NCBI GenBank assembly: GCA_002414505.1
Contig: DHZF01000135.1
Location: 1 to 8,459 of the forward strand
Length of the DNA stretch: 8,459 nucleotides
Direction: 5' to 3'
Source of the DNA: Hyphomonas sp. UBA5111
Lineage (GTDB): Bacteria > Pseudomonadota > Alphaproteobacteria > Caulobacterales > Hyphomonadaceae
The notes below the pieces were generated by a model, which was not told the origin of the DNA, did not search any database, and was given only the letters and a program-made list of their open reading frames with translations. This document shows positions 1 through 5,765 of the stretch, piece by piece. Position 1 is the first letter of the stretch. The number at the start of each line of letters is the position of its first letter. The translations under genes and the position numbers were made by a program.

Positions 1-360
1 GGCGAAACATTCGTGGTGAACGGCGCGGTTGTCAGAAATGGCGACCGGCGCGGTGTCCTGCTGCTGGAAAACCGGGCCCGTGTCCTGCGCGAGAAAGACA
101 TTCTGCGACCCTCGGAAGCCACGACACAGGCTGGCCGCACCTATTTCGCGATCATGCAAATGTACCTGCTCGGCGAGGTCGATGGGCCGGCTTATGCCCA
201 GGCTGCTGAAGCGCTGGCGGGCCTTCTGGCGGCGTGCGAGTGCGAGGAAGACCGCGAAGCCGTGCTCGAAGTCTCGGCGGATGTCGCCAGTTCACAACTC
301 TATCGGGCCCTGAGCCGCTGTCGCAAGATGATGCTCGCGGATGCGCGGGAGCCGGCATGA
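1..360 (+). CDS. flbT: Flagellum biosynthesis repressor FlbT (5' end outside window)
   Basis: FlbT is a small cytoplasmic regulator that, in Caulobacter and relatives, acts after transcription on flagellin mRNA and links flagellin synthesis to assembly of the basal body and hook. The frame is open from base 1 and reads GETFVVNGAVVRNGDRR, matching the typical FlbT start in which a short Met-Pro-Leu-Lys-type segment precedes a GE-x-F-x-x-NGAV block. About 10-15 N-terminal residues therefore lie off the left edge, and the GTG at 13 is internal rather than the start. Other family blocks are LREKDIL, EATTQAGRTYF and the C-terminal YRALSRCRKMM. It ends at TGA 358-360, overlapping the next gene by the ATGA arrangement, so the two are probably translationally coupled. 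The family call is from remembered motifs and is secure. Whether flaF or flagellin genes lie upstream cannot be seen. Confidence 0.93.
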   Translation, partial: GETFVVNGAVVRNGDRRGVLLLENRARVLREKDILRPSEATTQAGRTYFAIMQMYLLGEVDGPAYAQAAEALAGLLAACECEEDREAVLEVSADVASSQLYRALSRCRKMMLADAREPA

Positions 361-665
361 TGGCGAGCCTGAAGCAGGTCGATCCGGTTCCGGACGCCAA
401 GCCAGTCACGCTGGAGGAGGGCATTTCCCTGCTTGAAGCCGGGCAGGGGGAAGGCCTTGTGGTCGATCTCGGCAATGGGCGCATGGCGAGCGCGGACGGG
501 CACCGGGGGACCGATGGCCTGCTCCAGAGATTGCGCGGCCATCGCATGATGTTGTCACTTGCCTCAGGCGGTGCAGACCTCTCCCGGTTCGAAGGCATGA
601 ACGACTCGCTCATCGTGGCGCCGCTCGTGCAGGAAATCCTCGACGCCGCGGCCCAAAAGGACTAG
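357..665 (+). CDS. Unrecognised 102-aa protein translationally coupled to flbT
   Basis: I do not recognise this protein. The start is ATG at 357, whose ATGA overlaps the flbT stop; a second in-frame ATG follows immediately at 360, so the product begins MMASLKQ or MASLKQ. The ORF is open further upstream, but only inside flbT, and the overlapping start explains the spacing best. The protein is soluble-looking, with no signal peptide, membrane segment or cysteine. It has an acidic and hydrophobic N-terminal half (LEEGISLLEAGQGEGLVVDL), a Gly/Arg-rich middle (GHRGTDGLLQRLRGH, residues 48-62) and a C-terminal helix-like LVQEILDAAAQ (90-100). It is not FlaF, the usual partner of FlbT, by sequence. 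Its stop (663-665) is 10 bases before the marC-type gene. The coupling suggests, without proving, a role linked to FlbT or the flagellum. Confidence 0.8.
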   Translation: MMASLKQVDPVPDAKPVTLEEGISLLEAGQGEGLVVDLGNGRMASADGHRGTDGLLQRLRGHRMMLSLASGGADLSRFEGMNDSLIVAPLVQEILDAAAQKD

Positions 666-675
666 GTGCCCGGCC

Positions 676-1323
676 ATGAGCGCCGACCTTCTCTCCCTGT
701 TCACCGCGACCTTTGTCACCTTCTTCGTCCTGATCGATGCATTGGGCGTTGCGCCCGTGTTCGCGACGCTGACAGCGAGCGGTGATGCTGCCTATCGGCG
801 CCGGATGGCGGTCAAATCCATCATTGTTGCGACCATCATCATATACGGGTTTGCGTTTGGCGGATCCTGGCTGCTTGGCGCCATGCATATCTCTATTGAT
901 GCCTTCCGGGCGGCCGGCGGCATCCTGTTGTTCATCATCGCGCTGGACATGGTGTTCGAAAAACGTACCGAGCGCCGTGAGCACCGCGCGGAAGAGCATC
1001 TGGGCACACATGCGGCCGATCCTGAACCGGACGATATTTCCGTCTTCCCGCTGGGCATCCCGATGGTGGCCGGGCCGGGCTCTATCGCAACCGCGATGTT
1101 CTACATGTCGGACAAGTCCGACTGGGTCGAGAAGGGGATCGTGCTCTCCGCAATCGGGCTGAACCTGCTGCTCACACTGGTTATTTTCCTGATTGCCGGA
1201 CCACTCGTGCGCCTCATGGGGGCCAGCGTGGCAGGCGCCCTGACGCGGATCCTCGGCGTGATCCTGGCGGCCCTGTCGGTCCAGCTGCTGATCGACGGCA
1301 TTCGCGGCGCGTTCAATCTCTAG
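676..1323 (+). CDS. MarC family integral membrane protein
   Basis: This is a MarC/UPF0056-family inner-membrane protein of 215 aa, a normal length. The family is often annotated as NAAT-type amino-acid transporters, but the substrate of most members is unknown, and the old link of E. coli marC to multiple antibiotic resistance was not upheld. Six hydrophobic segments are visible at about residues 8-30, 47-69, 76-94, 122-142, 154-177 and 187-207. A charged cytoplasmic-looking loop (EKRTERREHRAEEH, 95-108) lies between segments 3 and 4. The signature FPLGIPMVAGPGSIAT (124-139) is diagnostic of the family, and the N-terminal FFVLIDALGVAPVF is also typical. The start at ATG 676 has an AGGTG Shine-Dalgarno (664-668) that overlaps the previous stop, which supports co-transcription with flbT and the 102-aa gene. 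The gene ends 3 bases from a convergent stop. Confidence 0.92.
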   Translation: MSADLLSLFTATFVTFFVLIDALGVAPVFATLTASGDAAYRRRMAVKSIIVATIIIYGFAFGGSWLLGAMHISIDAFRAAGGILLFIIALDMVFEKRTERREHRAEEHLGTHAADPEPDDISVFPLGIPMVAGPGSIATAMFYMSDKSDWVEKGIVLSAIGLNLLLTLVIFLIAGPLVRLMGASVAGALTRILGVILAALSVQLLIDGIRGAFNL

Positions 1324-1326
1324 CGA

Positions 1327-2625
1327 TCAGATGCCGGAGGGCTCAACGCTCTTTTTCGGCAAGCGGACATTCCGGCGGAAGGTCGCAATCATCACAAAGA
1401 GCAGGGCAAGGCCGGATGCGGTGAGGCCCAGAACCTGCAGCATCAGCTGCCGGGTCCATTTGATGCCTGTGTCGGCAATGCGCAGTGCGCCCGGCCCGTC
1501 CTGTTTCACGAGGGCCACCGAGCGGTCCCCGCCCGCCTCCGCCAGCAGTCTGGCGCGGCGCAGATCGGAACTGTCTTTTACGTGCTCGATCAGGGTGATT
1601 GCCGCCGGAGTGCTGGTCAGCATCCCGATGCGGTCGATCTGGGTCAGGTCGGTTTCAAGCTCCAGCAAGCCTTCGGCATTGATCGAGTTGAGATAGGCGT
1701 TCCGTACCCGGTCAACGCGAACGCTGGTCGTGGCCAGTTCGCCCAGGGCCTCTTCCAGCGCGGGGCGCAGCACATCATCAGGCAGGGCGTTGTTCAGGCG
1801 GCCTTTCAGATAAGCTGTGAATTCCGGGGTCATTCTCCGGGCACGGCGGGCCGATTTGAGGATGGAGGCCGCCCGGATGTTGCCTTCCGACAGGCCATCC
1901 GACGTGTCCGCGCCGATCAGCGCAAGCGCGGTGATCTTGAGGGTGATCGGATCAACCCGGTCGCCCTTGAGCCAACGCTCGGAATTGTTGGCGAGGTCGG
2001 CAAATGTCCCAAGCAGGACGAAGCGCCGGTCCGACGGGCGGGCCGTGCCGGAGACACTGACTTCGGAGTCTTCCGCAGTTTCATCGGCACTTTCTTCTAC
2101 GGGCACATCCTCTGTGCCATCCGTATCTTCGATGATGGCAGACGCGCTCGGGATATTTCGGGATCCAGCCGAGGCCTGAGCCTTTTCGAATTTCAGGCCG
2201 ATATCCAGGGGCAATTTGCGCAGCGCTGCGGCCGCCATACGGTCATCCGCGCGGTCCAGCTTCACGCCGCTGGAATCGGCTTCCAGCTCGCGCACGGAGT
2301 CCCGGTCGAGCATTTGCGGCGCCGCCAGAAGGAAGCCGCGCGCAGCTGCGACATCCATGTCCGTCAGTTCACGTTCGACTATGTCATGCCAGAATTTGTA
2401 CTTGTCGCCGCCATTGCGCGGGGCGATCGCGGCAAACGTATCATCCATGTTGCGGCGGGTCTGGTCGATCGATTCAATCGTAGGGGAGTCTGAAAAACTC
2501 TCGCCGGAAAAAGCCATGGCGAGGCTTTGCGCAGCGATCACGGGCATGAGTATCAGCAGTGAGTTGAACACCACCGCCTGCATCCAACCGGACGATTTAT
2601 CCATAGTTTTCCGGCGTCGGGCCAT
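1327..2625 (-). CDS. Unrecognised 432-aa protein with N- and C-terminal membrane anchors
   Basis: I do not recognise a family. Residues 15-38 form a hydrophobic segment preceded by a basic N-terminus (MARRRK). A second segment lies at about 394-416, followed by a basic tail (RRNVRLPKK). By the positive-inside rule both ends would be cytoplasmic and the roughly 350-residue region between them periplasmic. That region is largely helical in character and divided by a very acidic, low-complexity linker (about 166-188, rich in Asp/Glu). Before the linker lies FWHDIVEREL (79-88); after it, two stretches resemble alpha-helical repeats (about 200-300 and 300-380). There are no cysteines. The start is uncertain: ATG 2625 has no clear ribosome site, and ATG 2604 (MDKSSGW) would serve equally well, removing seven residues. 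It is transcribed divergently from dksA and convergently with the marC-type gene. Its position between flagellar genes is suggestive only. Confidence 0.85.
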   Translation of the reverse strand: MARRRKTMDKSSGWMQAVVFNSLLILMPVIAAQSLAMAFSGESFSDSPTIESIDQTRRNMDDTFAAIAPRNGGDKYKFWHDIVERELTDMDVAAARGFLLAAPQMLDRDSVRELEADSSGVKLDRADDRMAAAALRKLPLDIGLKFEKAQASAGSRNIPSASAIIEDTDGTEDVPVEESADETAEDSEVSVSGTARPSDRRFVLLGTFADLANNSERWLKGDRVDPITLKITALALIGADTSDGLSEGNIRAASILKSARRARRMTPEFTAYLKGRLNNALPDDVLRPALEEALGELATTSVRVDRVRNAYLNSINAEGLLELETDLTQIDRIGMLTSTPAAITLIEHVKDSSDLRRARLLAEAGGDRSVALVKQDGPGALRIADTGIKWTRQLMLQVLGLTASGLALLFVMIATFRRNVRLPKKSVEPSGI

Positions 2626-2771
2626 CTACGCTGAAACCAGTCATCCGTTGTGTTTTGGACAGGCAATCATAGAGCGCGTCGTCGGGAGAAAGATCAAGTC
2701 CCGGCCTGTAAATTGCACGGGAATACGCGGTTTCAGACACTAAGGTTTGGTAACATTATGATGAAGAATAC

Positions 2772-2800
2772 ATGTTTTCGCCTCAATTGTCTGAAAACAT
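2772..2800. promoter_or_regulatory. Operator-like inverted repeat upstream of dksA
   Basis: ATGTTTTC (2772-2779) and GAAAACAT (2793-2800) form a perfect 8-bp inverted repeat with a 13-base spacer. The arms are 21 bp apart, start to start, or about two helical turns. This geometry suits binding by a dimeric regulator. The right arm lies just downstream of a candidate -35 element. It is not followed by a T-run, so it is unlikely to be a terminator. The regulator is unknown. Confidence 0.35.
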
Positions 2801-2815
2801 TGATGAAAATTACAC
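2787..2815 (+). promoter_or_regulatory. Candidate sigma-70-type promoter for dksA
   Basis: TTGTCT (2787-2792) and TTACAC (2810-2815) are separated by exactly 17 bases, giving a plausible housekeeping promoter about 70 bases upstream of the dksA start. The -35 element lies in the spacer and right arm of the inverted repeat at 2772-2800, so binding there could block transcription. A short GGCGG/CCGCC dyad (2843-2859) would fall in the leader just before the ribosome site. This rests on consensus matching by eye only. Confidence 0.35.
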
Positions 2816-2884
2816 AGCCTCAGCAATTGCAGAGAATCACTTGGCGGTCTATATCCGCCCCCAAACAGAGTAAGGTGATAAGCG

Positions 2885-3301
2885 ATGAGTGTTGACCTTT
2901 CGGACGACTATCGCCCCTCGGATGACGAGGAGTTCATGAACGAGCGTCAGCTCGCCTACTTCCGTCGGCTTCTGGAAAACTGGAAGGCCGATATTCTGGA
3001 TGGCGCGAAGCAGACCATCAACAACCTCCAGGGTGAGTCAGGCTCCTTGCCGGACATTGTGGACCGCGCGTCTGCGGAAAGCGACAAGGCCCTCGAACTG
3101 CGCACCCGCGACCGCCAGCGCAAGCTGATCTCCAAGATCGACTCGGCCCTGCGCCGGATTGATGATGGCTCCTACGGATATTGCGAAGTGACCGGTGAGC
3201 CGATTGGCCTGCGCCGTCTCGAAGCGCGCCCGACGGCGACGCTGAGCCTCGAAGCGCAGGAACGCCACGAGCGCAAGGAGCGAACGTTGCGCGACGACTG
3301 A
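2885..3301 (+). CDS. dksA: RNA polymerase-binding transcription factor DksA
   Basis: DksA inserts its coiled-coil tip into the RNA polymerase secondary channel and works with ppGpp to adjust transcription during starvation. At 138 aa the protein has a normal length. The long coiled coil spans about residues 20-95. Its tip, PDIVDRAS, keeps the D-x-x-D-x-A arrangement (D57, D60, A62) that corresponds to E. coli D71, D74 and A76, so the activity-determining residues are present. The C-terminal globular region keeps YGYC and IGLRRLEARPTATL, but only one of the four zinc-binding cysteines remains (C100). The second position is Thr, and the C-terminal pair is replaced in SLEAQERHER. This reduced form is common in Alphaproteobacteria. 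A good ribosome site AAGGTGA (2872-2878) sits 6 bases before ATG 2885. The gene appears monocistronic, with its own terminator. Confidence 0.96.
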   Translation: MSVDLSDDYRPSDDEEFMNERQLAYFRRLLENWKADILDGAKQTINNLQGESGSLPDIVDRASAESDKALELRTRDRQRKLISKIDSALRRIDDGSYGYCEVTGEPIGLRRLEARPTATLSLEAQERHERKERTLRDD

Positions 3302-3334
3302 CGCCTTCAGAATACACGTGACCAGAATAAAAAG

Positions 3335-3373
3335 CGGCGGTGACCCTGATCGGGATCACCGCCGTTTTCATTT
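3335..3373 (+). terminator. Intrinsic terminator of dksA
   Basis: CGGCGGTGA (3335-3343) pairs perfectly with TCACCGCCG (3356-3364). The stem continues as CCC/GGG around a TGATC loop after one bulged A, and the 3' side runs into TTTTCATTT. It begins 34 bases after the dksA stop. The stem and T-tract are what is expected for Rho-independent termination of rightward transcription. Confidence 0.85.
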
Positions 3374-3581
3374 ACCCATCAACCCAACGCTTCGGCGGTT
3401 ATGCTTGGAGCCTCATGCGTTGAAGACATACTGCCACCAAGGTCCAAAGGATGTCTTACAGCATGGTAATCAAGGCCTTAACAGCTGCATGTGATATTTA
3501 ACACAAAGCGCGCCTGCATTAAGGCTGACGGAGTTTTGGGTTGCAGCATGGCTGATGATGACCGCAGCAGAGCGGAAATTA

Positions 3582-3596
3582 CTAACCAGTCGTTAA
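3582..3596 (+). promoter_or_regulatory. CtrA-like binding box
   Basis: CTAA (3582-3585), seven bases, then TTAA (3593-3596) match the CtrA consensus TTAA-N7-TTAA with one mismatch. CtrA is the cell-cycle master regulator that activates flagellar genes in Caulobacter-type bacteria. The box lies about 120-134 bases upstream of the preferred start of the FliM-like gene. If translation actually began at 3548, the box would be inside the coding region, which would make a regulatory role less likely. Confidence 0.4.
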
Positions 3597-3703
3597 CCGT
3601 ATCTGGCGCACAACAAACTGGAACACGTGAACCGGCTACCCGCTCCATGAAGACTGATCTGCCTCTTGCTGCCGATGACGGATGGGACATGTCTCCCAGA
3701 CGT

Positions 3704-3707
3704 GAGG
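3704..3707 (+). promoter_or_regulatory. Ribosome binding site that sets the FliM-like start
   Basis: GAGG at 3704-3707 lies 8 bases before ATG 3716. The alternatives are weaker: GTG 3491 has no visible site, ATG 3548 has a GGAG 14 bases away, and ATG 3647 has none. This site, the change in codon bias and the resulting protein length together favour 3716. Confidence 0.5.
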
Positions 3708-3715
3708 CCGACATC

Positions 3716-4711
3716 ATGCTCGACATGCCGACAACGTTCGAGCCGATCACGCCGACGCGTCCAATCCCGACGTCTCGCGGCGTGTTGAGTGCCGCCGAGA
3801 TCGAAGCGCTGCTGCGTCCCAATCTGGATGACATGCCTGAGCCGGAGCCCGAGCCGGAGCAGGTGATCGATGTGGCTGTGCCAGATCTGGTCAAACGGCC
3901 CCCTGCGGAACCGACCGAGATCACCGAGGATGCACGCCGGATCGCATCGCGCCTGACATTGGCGCTGCGGGATGGCTGCGGCCTGAAAGCTGCGGCGCTC
4001 GCCCGGGCCAGTGCGCGTGGCAGTTTCGACCAGGGGCTAGAGACCGAGTGCGTCGGCCGTGGCTCAGCGATTGCCTGCTACGTCGCGCCTGGCGGCGAGA
4101 TCGCGGCCATGCTGGTAATCAGCGCCTCGCTGGCGAACGCCCTGATCGAGACCGCCTGTGGCGGCAAGCCGACCGCGGGCCATCACCGGGTCCTCACACC
4201 AATGGATGCCGCGCTGCTGGAAGGGCTGGTCCGCCCGCTTGGCACAGCCTTGGCGCCATCTCTCAAATTCTCCCGCATCGAGACCGATGCGGAATTCGCC
4301 TCGGCGCTTGCCGGGCCAGGCACGACTTCCATCCTCGATCTCGATATCCGCGTCGAAGATCTGAAGATGCCGGCGCGCCTGATCCTCGCCGAAGACGATC
4401 TGTTCGATCTGTCCAGCGAAGTGCCGCCTGCGCGCCCTCAGGGACGTGTGTCGCACGCTGCTGCGCCGTCGGCTGGGGCAGGGGCGATGACCGCCGTGCT
4501 CACAGCGCGGGTTGCGTCGCTGAGCGTGCCCTTGTCCCGTCTTGCAGACCTGAAGCCGGGCTCAACCCTGTTGCTGGGCCTGCCCGCAGACCAGCCGGTC
4601 GAACTTCTGACGGGCGGCCGGGATGGCGGGGTCGTTGCCGAAGGCGAGATTGGCCGCAAGGGTAACCGGATGGCCCTGCGGATCACCCGGCGGACAGCCC
4701 TGCAGCGCTAG
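3716..4711 (+). CDS. FliM/FliN-family flagellar motor switch protein
   Basis: This belongs to the FliM family of the flagellar C-ring, the rotor part that binds CheY-P and sets direction of rotation. From ATG 3716 it has 331 aa, close to E. coli FliM (334). An N-terminal CheY-binding-like motif VLSAAEIEALL lies at residues 23-33. It is followed by an acidic Pro-Glu stretch (PEPEPEPEQ, from residue 41), a FliM-type middle domain (about 70-230), an Ala/Pro-rich linker, and a SpoA domain (about 260-324; LKPGSTLLLGLPADQPVELL and GNRMALRITR). The middle domain keeps FliM-like RVLTPMDAALLEGLV, but the FliG-contacting GGXG motif reads GGKP (149-152). An upstream start at 3548 (387 aa) or 3491 (406 aa) is possible. 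No fliL or other switch gene is adjacent, so this could be a second, divergent FliM rather than the main one. Confidence 0.85.
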   Translation: MLDMPTTFEPITPTRPIPTSRGVLSAAEIEALLRPNLDDMPEPEPEPEQVIDVAVPDLVKRPPAEPTEITEDARRIASRLTLALRDGCGLKAAALARASARGSFDQGLETECVGRGSAIACYVAPGGEIAAMLVISASLANALIETACGGKPTAGHHRVLTPMDAALLEGLVRPLGTALAPSLKFSRIETDAEFASALAGPGTTSILDLDIRVEDLKMPARLILAEDDLFDLSSEVPPARPQGRVSHAAAPSAGAGAMTAVLTARVASLSVPLSRLADLKPGSTLLLGLPADQPVELLTGGRDGGVVAEGEIGRKGNRMALRITRRTALQR

Positions 4712-4723
4712 GCAGGGGCTGCC
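4711..4723. terminator. Weak hairpin between convergent FliM-like and TerC genes
   Basis: GGCAG and CTGCC form a 5-bp stem around a GGG loop, directly at the stop of the FliM-like gene. Only a pyrimidine-rich CTTTCCTT follows, 8 bases further on, so it is at best a weak terminator. The convergent layout makes some terminator here likely. Confidence 0.2.
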
Positions 4724-4734
4724 AGCCTGACTTT

Positions 4735-4757
4735 CCTTACATCTGGCCTTACATCTG
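4735..4757. repeat. 12-bp tandem duplication spanning the TerC stop codon
   Basis: CCTTACATCTG occurs at 4735-4745 and again at 4747-4757, a 12-bp period. Read on the minus strand, the first copy encodes the last residues Gln-Met and the TAA stop. Because 12 is a multiple of three, the second copy repeats Gln-Met-stop in the same frame downstream. It is probably a replication-slippage duplication and leaves the protein intact. Confidence 0.8.
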
Positions 4758-5732
4758 CGATTCTGCGCCGGCGATGGAGGCTTCCTCCGTTCCGCCGCCG
4801 CGTATTTCTGCTTCCTTCTGGGCCCAGAGGCGCCGCTGGTAGCGCACCGAGATGATGTCGGTGACCACCAGGACAAAGATGACGAGGTAGAAGGACGATT
4901 TCGACATCGCCTCGATCGTGTAGCTGAACAGCTTCATGTGGGCGAGGTGTGCGCCTTCGGTGACGAGCAATACGCCAACTAGGAACAGGATGAACAGGCC
5001 CATGACTTCGTACATGCGGTTCTTCTTGAGGAAGTCTGCCACCGTGTTCGCCATCAATGCCATGATGATGCCTGACGCGATGATCGCGATGGCCATCAGC
5101 CAGACTTGGTAATCCTTGCCAGGGCGGCAGCCGATTGCATCGGCAACGGGCTGTGCGATCAGGGCTTCCTTACAGTCGGTGACCGTTCCGGTGAACGTGC
5201 CGATCGTCTCGCCAGCCGCATTCACGATACGCGCGATCTCAACGTTCGCGATGGCCATGGCTGACAGGATTGAGTCGAAGGAAAAGACGAGGTTCATCGA
5301 AACAATCAGGATGATGGCCTGCATCACCGATTTCGACTTGCCCCCTTCACTGTGCTCGATGTGCTCCACCGTCAGCATGTGAGTGATTTCCTTGATCGCC
5401 GTGTAGATGATGAAGGCGCCACCCGCGAGCGTGATCAGGCTCTGGAACGTGAATTCGCCTTCGAAGAAGCCAGCGAGCTGGAACCCGAATAGCGGCTCTG
5501 CCAACGCATCGAACAAGGCCACGATAACGAACAGAAGAACGATCCGGAACAAGACGGCCAGCCCGATGCCCCATTGGCGGACCATGGGGGCCTTGGCTTC
5601 GCCGACCCGTTTTGATTCGATGGAAATGTAGAGAAGATTGTCAAAGCCGAGCACGGCCTGGAGCATCAAAAGCATCAATAGCGTAAACAGGCCCGATACG
5701 GAGAAGACCTCCGCCAACATATCACCCAGCAT
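4749..5732 (-). CDS. TerC family membrane protein (probable metal transporter)
   Basis: TerC-family proteins are inner-membrane proteins named for tellurium resistance; several characterised members export manganese. This one has 327 aa from ATG 5732. The frame extends to a TTG at 5738, but AGGAG at 5741-5745 lies 8 bases from the ATG and only 2 from the TTG, so the ATG is chosen. Family signatures are LGFDNLLYIS (about 28-37, with D31 and N32) and FSFDSILSAMA (150-160, with D153), acidic positions that line the transport path. Seven or so hydrophobic segments are visible. Unusually, about 45 residues (roughly 164-209) lie between the DSILSA helix and the next helix, including C187 and C202, where many relatives have only a short turn. 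The C-terminus is a charged cytoplasmic-like tail. It follows the YceI gene by 62 bases, possibly with its own promoter. Confidence 0.92.
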   Translation of the reverse strand: MLGDMLAEVFSVSGLFTLLMLLMLQAVLGFDNLLYISIESKRVGEAKAPMVRQWGIGLAVLFRIVLLFVIVALFDALAEPLFGFQLAGFFEGEFTFQSLITLAGGAFIIYTAIKEITHMLTVEHIEHSEGGKSKSVMQAIILIVSMNLVFSFDSILSAMAIANVEIARIVNAAGETIGTFTGTVTDCKEALIAQPVADAIGCRPGKDYQVWLMAIAIIASGIIMALMANTVADFLKKNRMYEVMGLFILFLVGVLLVTEGAHLAHMKLFSYTIEAMSKSSFYLVIFVLVVTDIISVRYQRRLWAQKEAEIRGGGTEEASIAGAESQM

Positions 5733-5740
5733 CCCCAAAT

Positions 5741-5745
5741 CTCCT
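5741..5745 (-). promoter_or_regulatory. Ribosome binding site that sets the TerC start
   Basis: On the minus strand this reads AGGAG, 8 bases before ATG 5732 and only 2 bases before the in-frame TTG at 5738. The spacing decides in favour of the ATG. Confidence 0.7.
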
Positions 5746-5765
5746 GATGTAAAATCTGATCCAAT

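Larger units (their letters stand above)
3374..3715. other. Intergenic region upstream of the FliM-like gene
   Basis: If the FliM-like gene starts at 3716, this stretch of about 340 bases holds no convincing gene. The downstream reading frame is open back to GTG 3491, with an ATG at 3548. However, third-position GC in 3548-3715 is only about half by hand count, against roughly three quarters just downstream, and the residues before 3716 show no family similarity. The region contains TTAA elements at 3478, 3498 and 3519 and a CtrA-like box at 3582-3596, so I read it as promoter and leader DNA. I found no clear -35/-10 pair. Confidence 0.5.

Noticed and set aside
1582..2493. Long rightward open frame (303 codons) opposite the 432-aa gene
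   Set aside because: It is antisense to a gene with clear membrane segments, shows no domain or signal of its own, and such long shadow frames are common in GC-rich DNA.
2629..2737. 8-bp inverted repeat CTGAAACC / GGTTTCAG about 90 bases apart
   Set aside because: As a hairpin it is too far apart and likely to arise by chance at this length; it is better treated as two copies of the motif reported in the findings.
2650..2895. Rightward 81-codon frame before dksA
   Set aside because: It runs through the candidate promoter and inverted repeat, has no good ribosome site, and ends inside dksA in another frame.
3385..3422. CAACGC / GCGTTG dyad downstream of the dksA terminator
   Set aside because: Six-base arms with a 26-base loop and no T-run are not distinguishable from chance.
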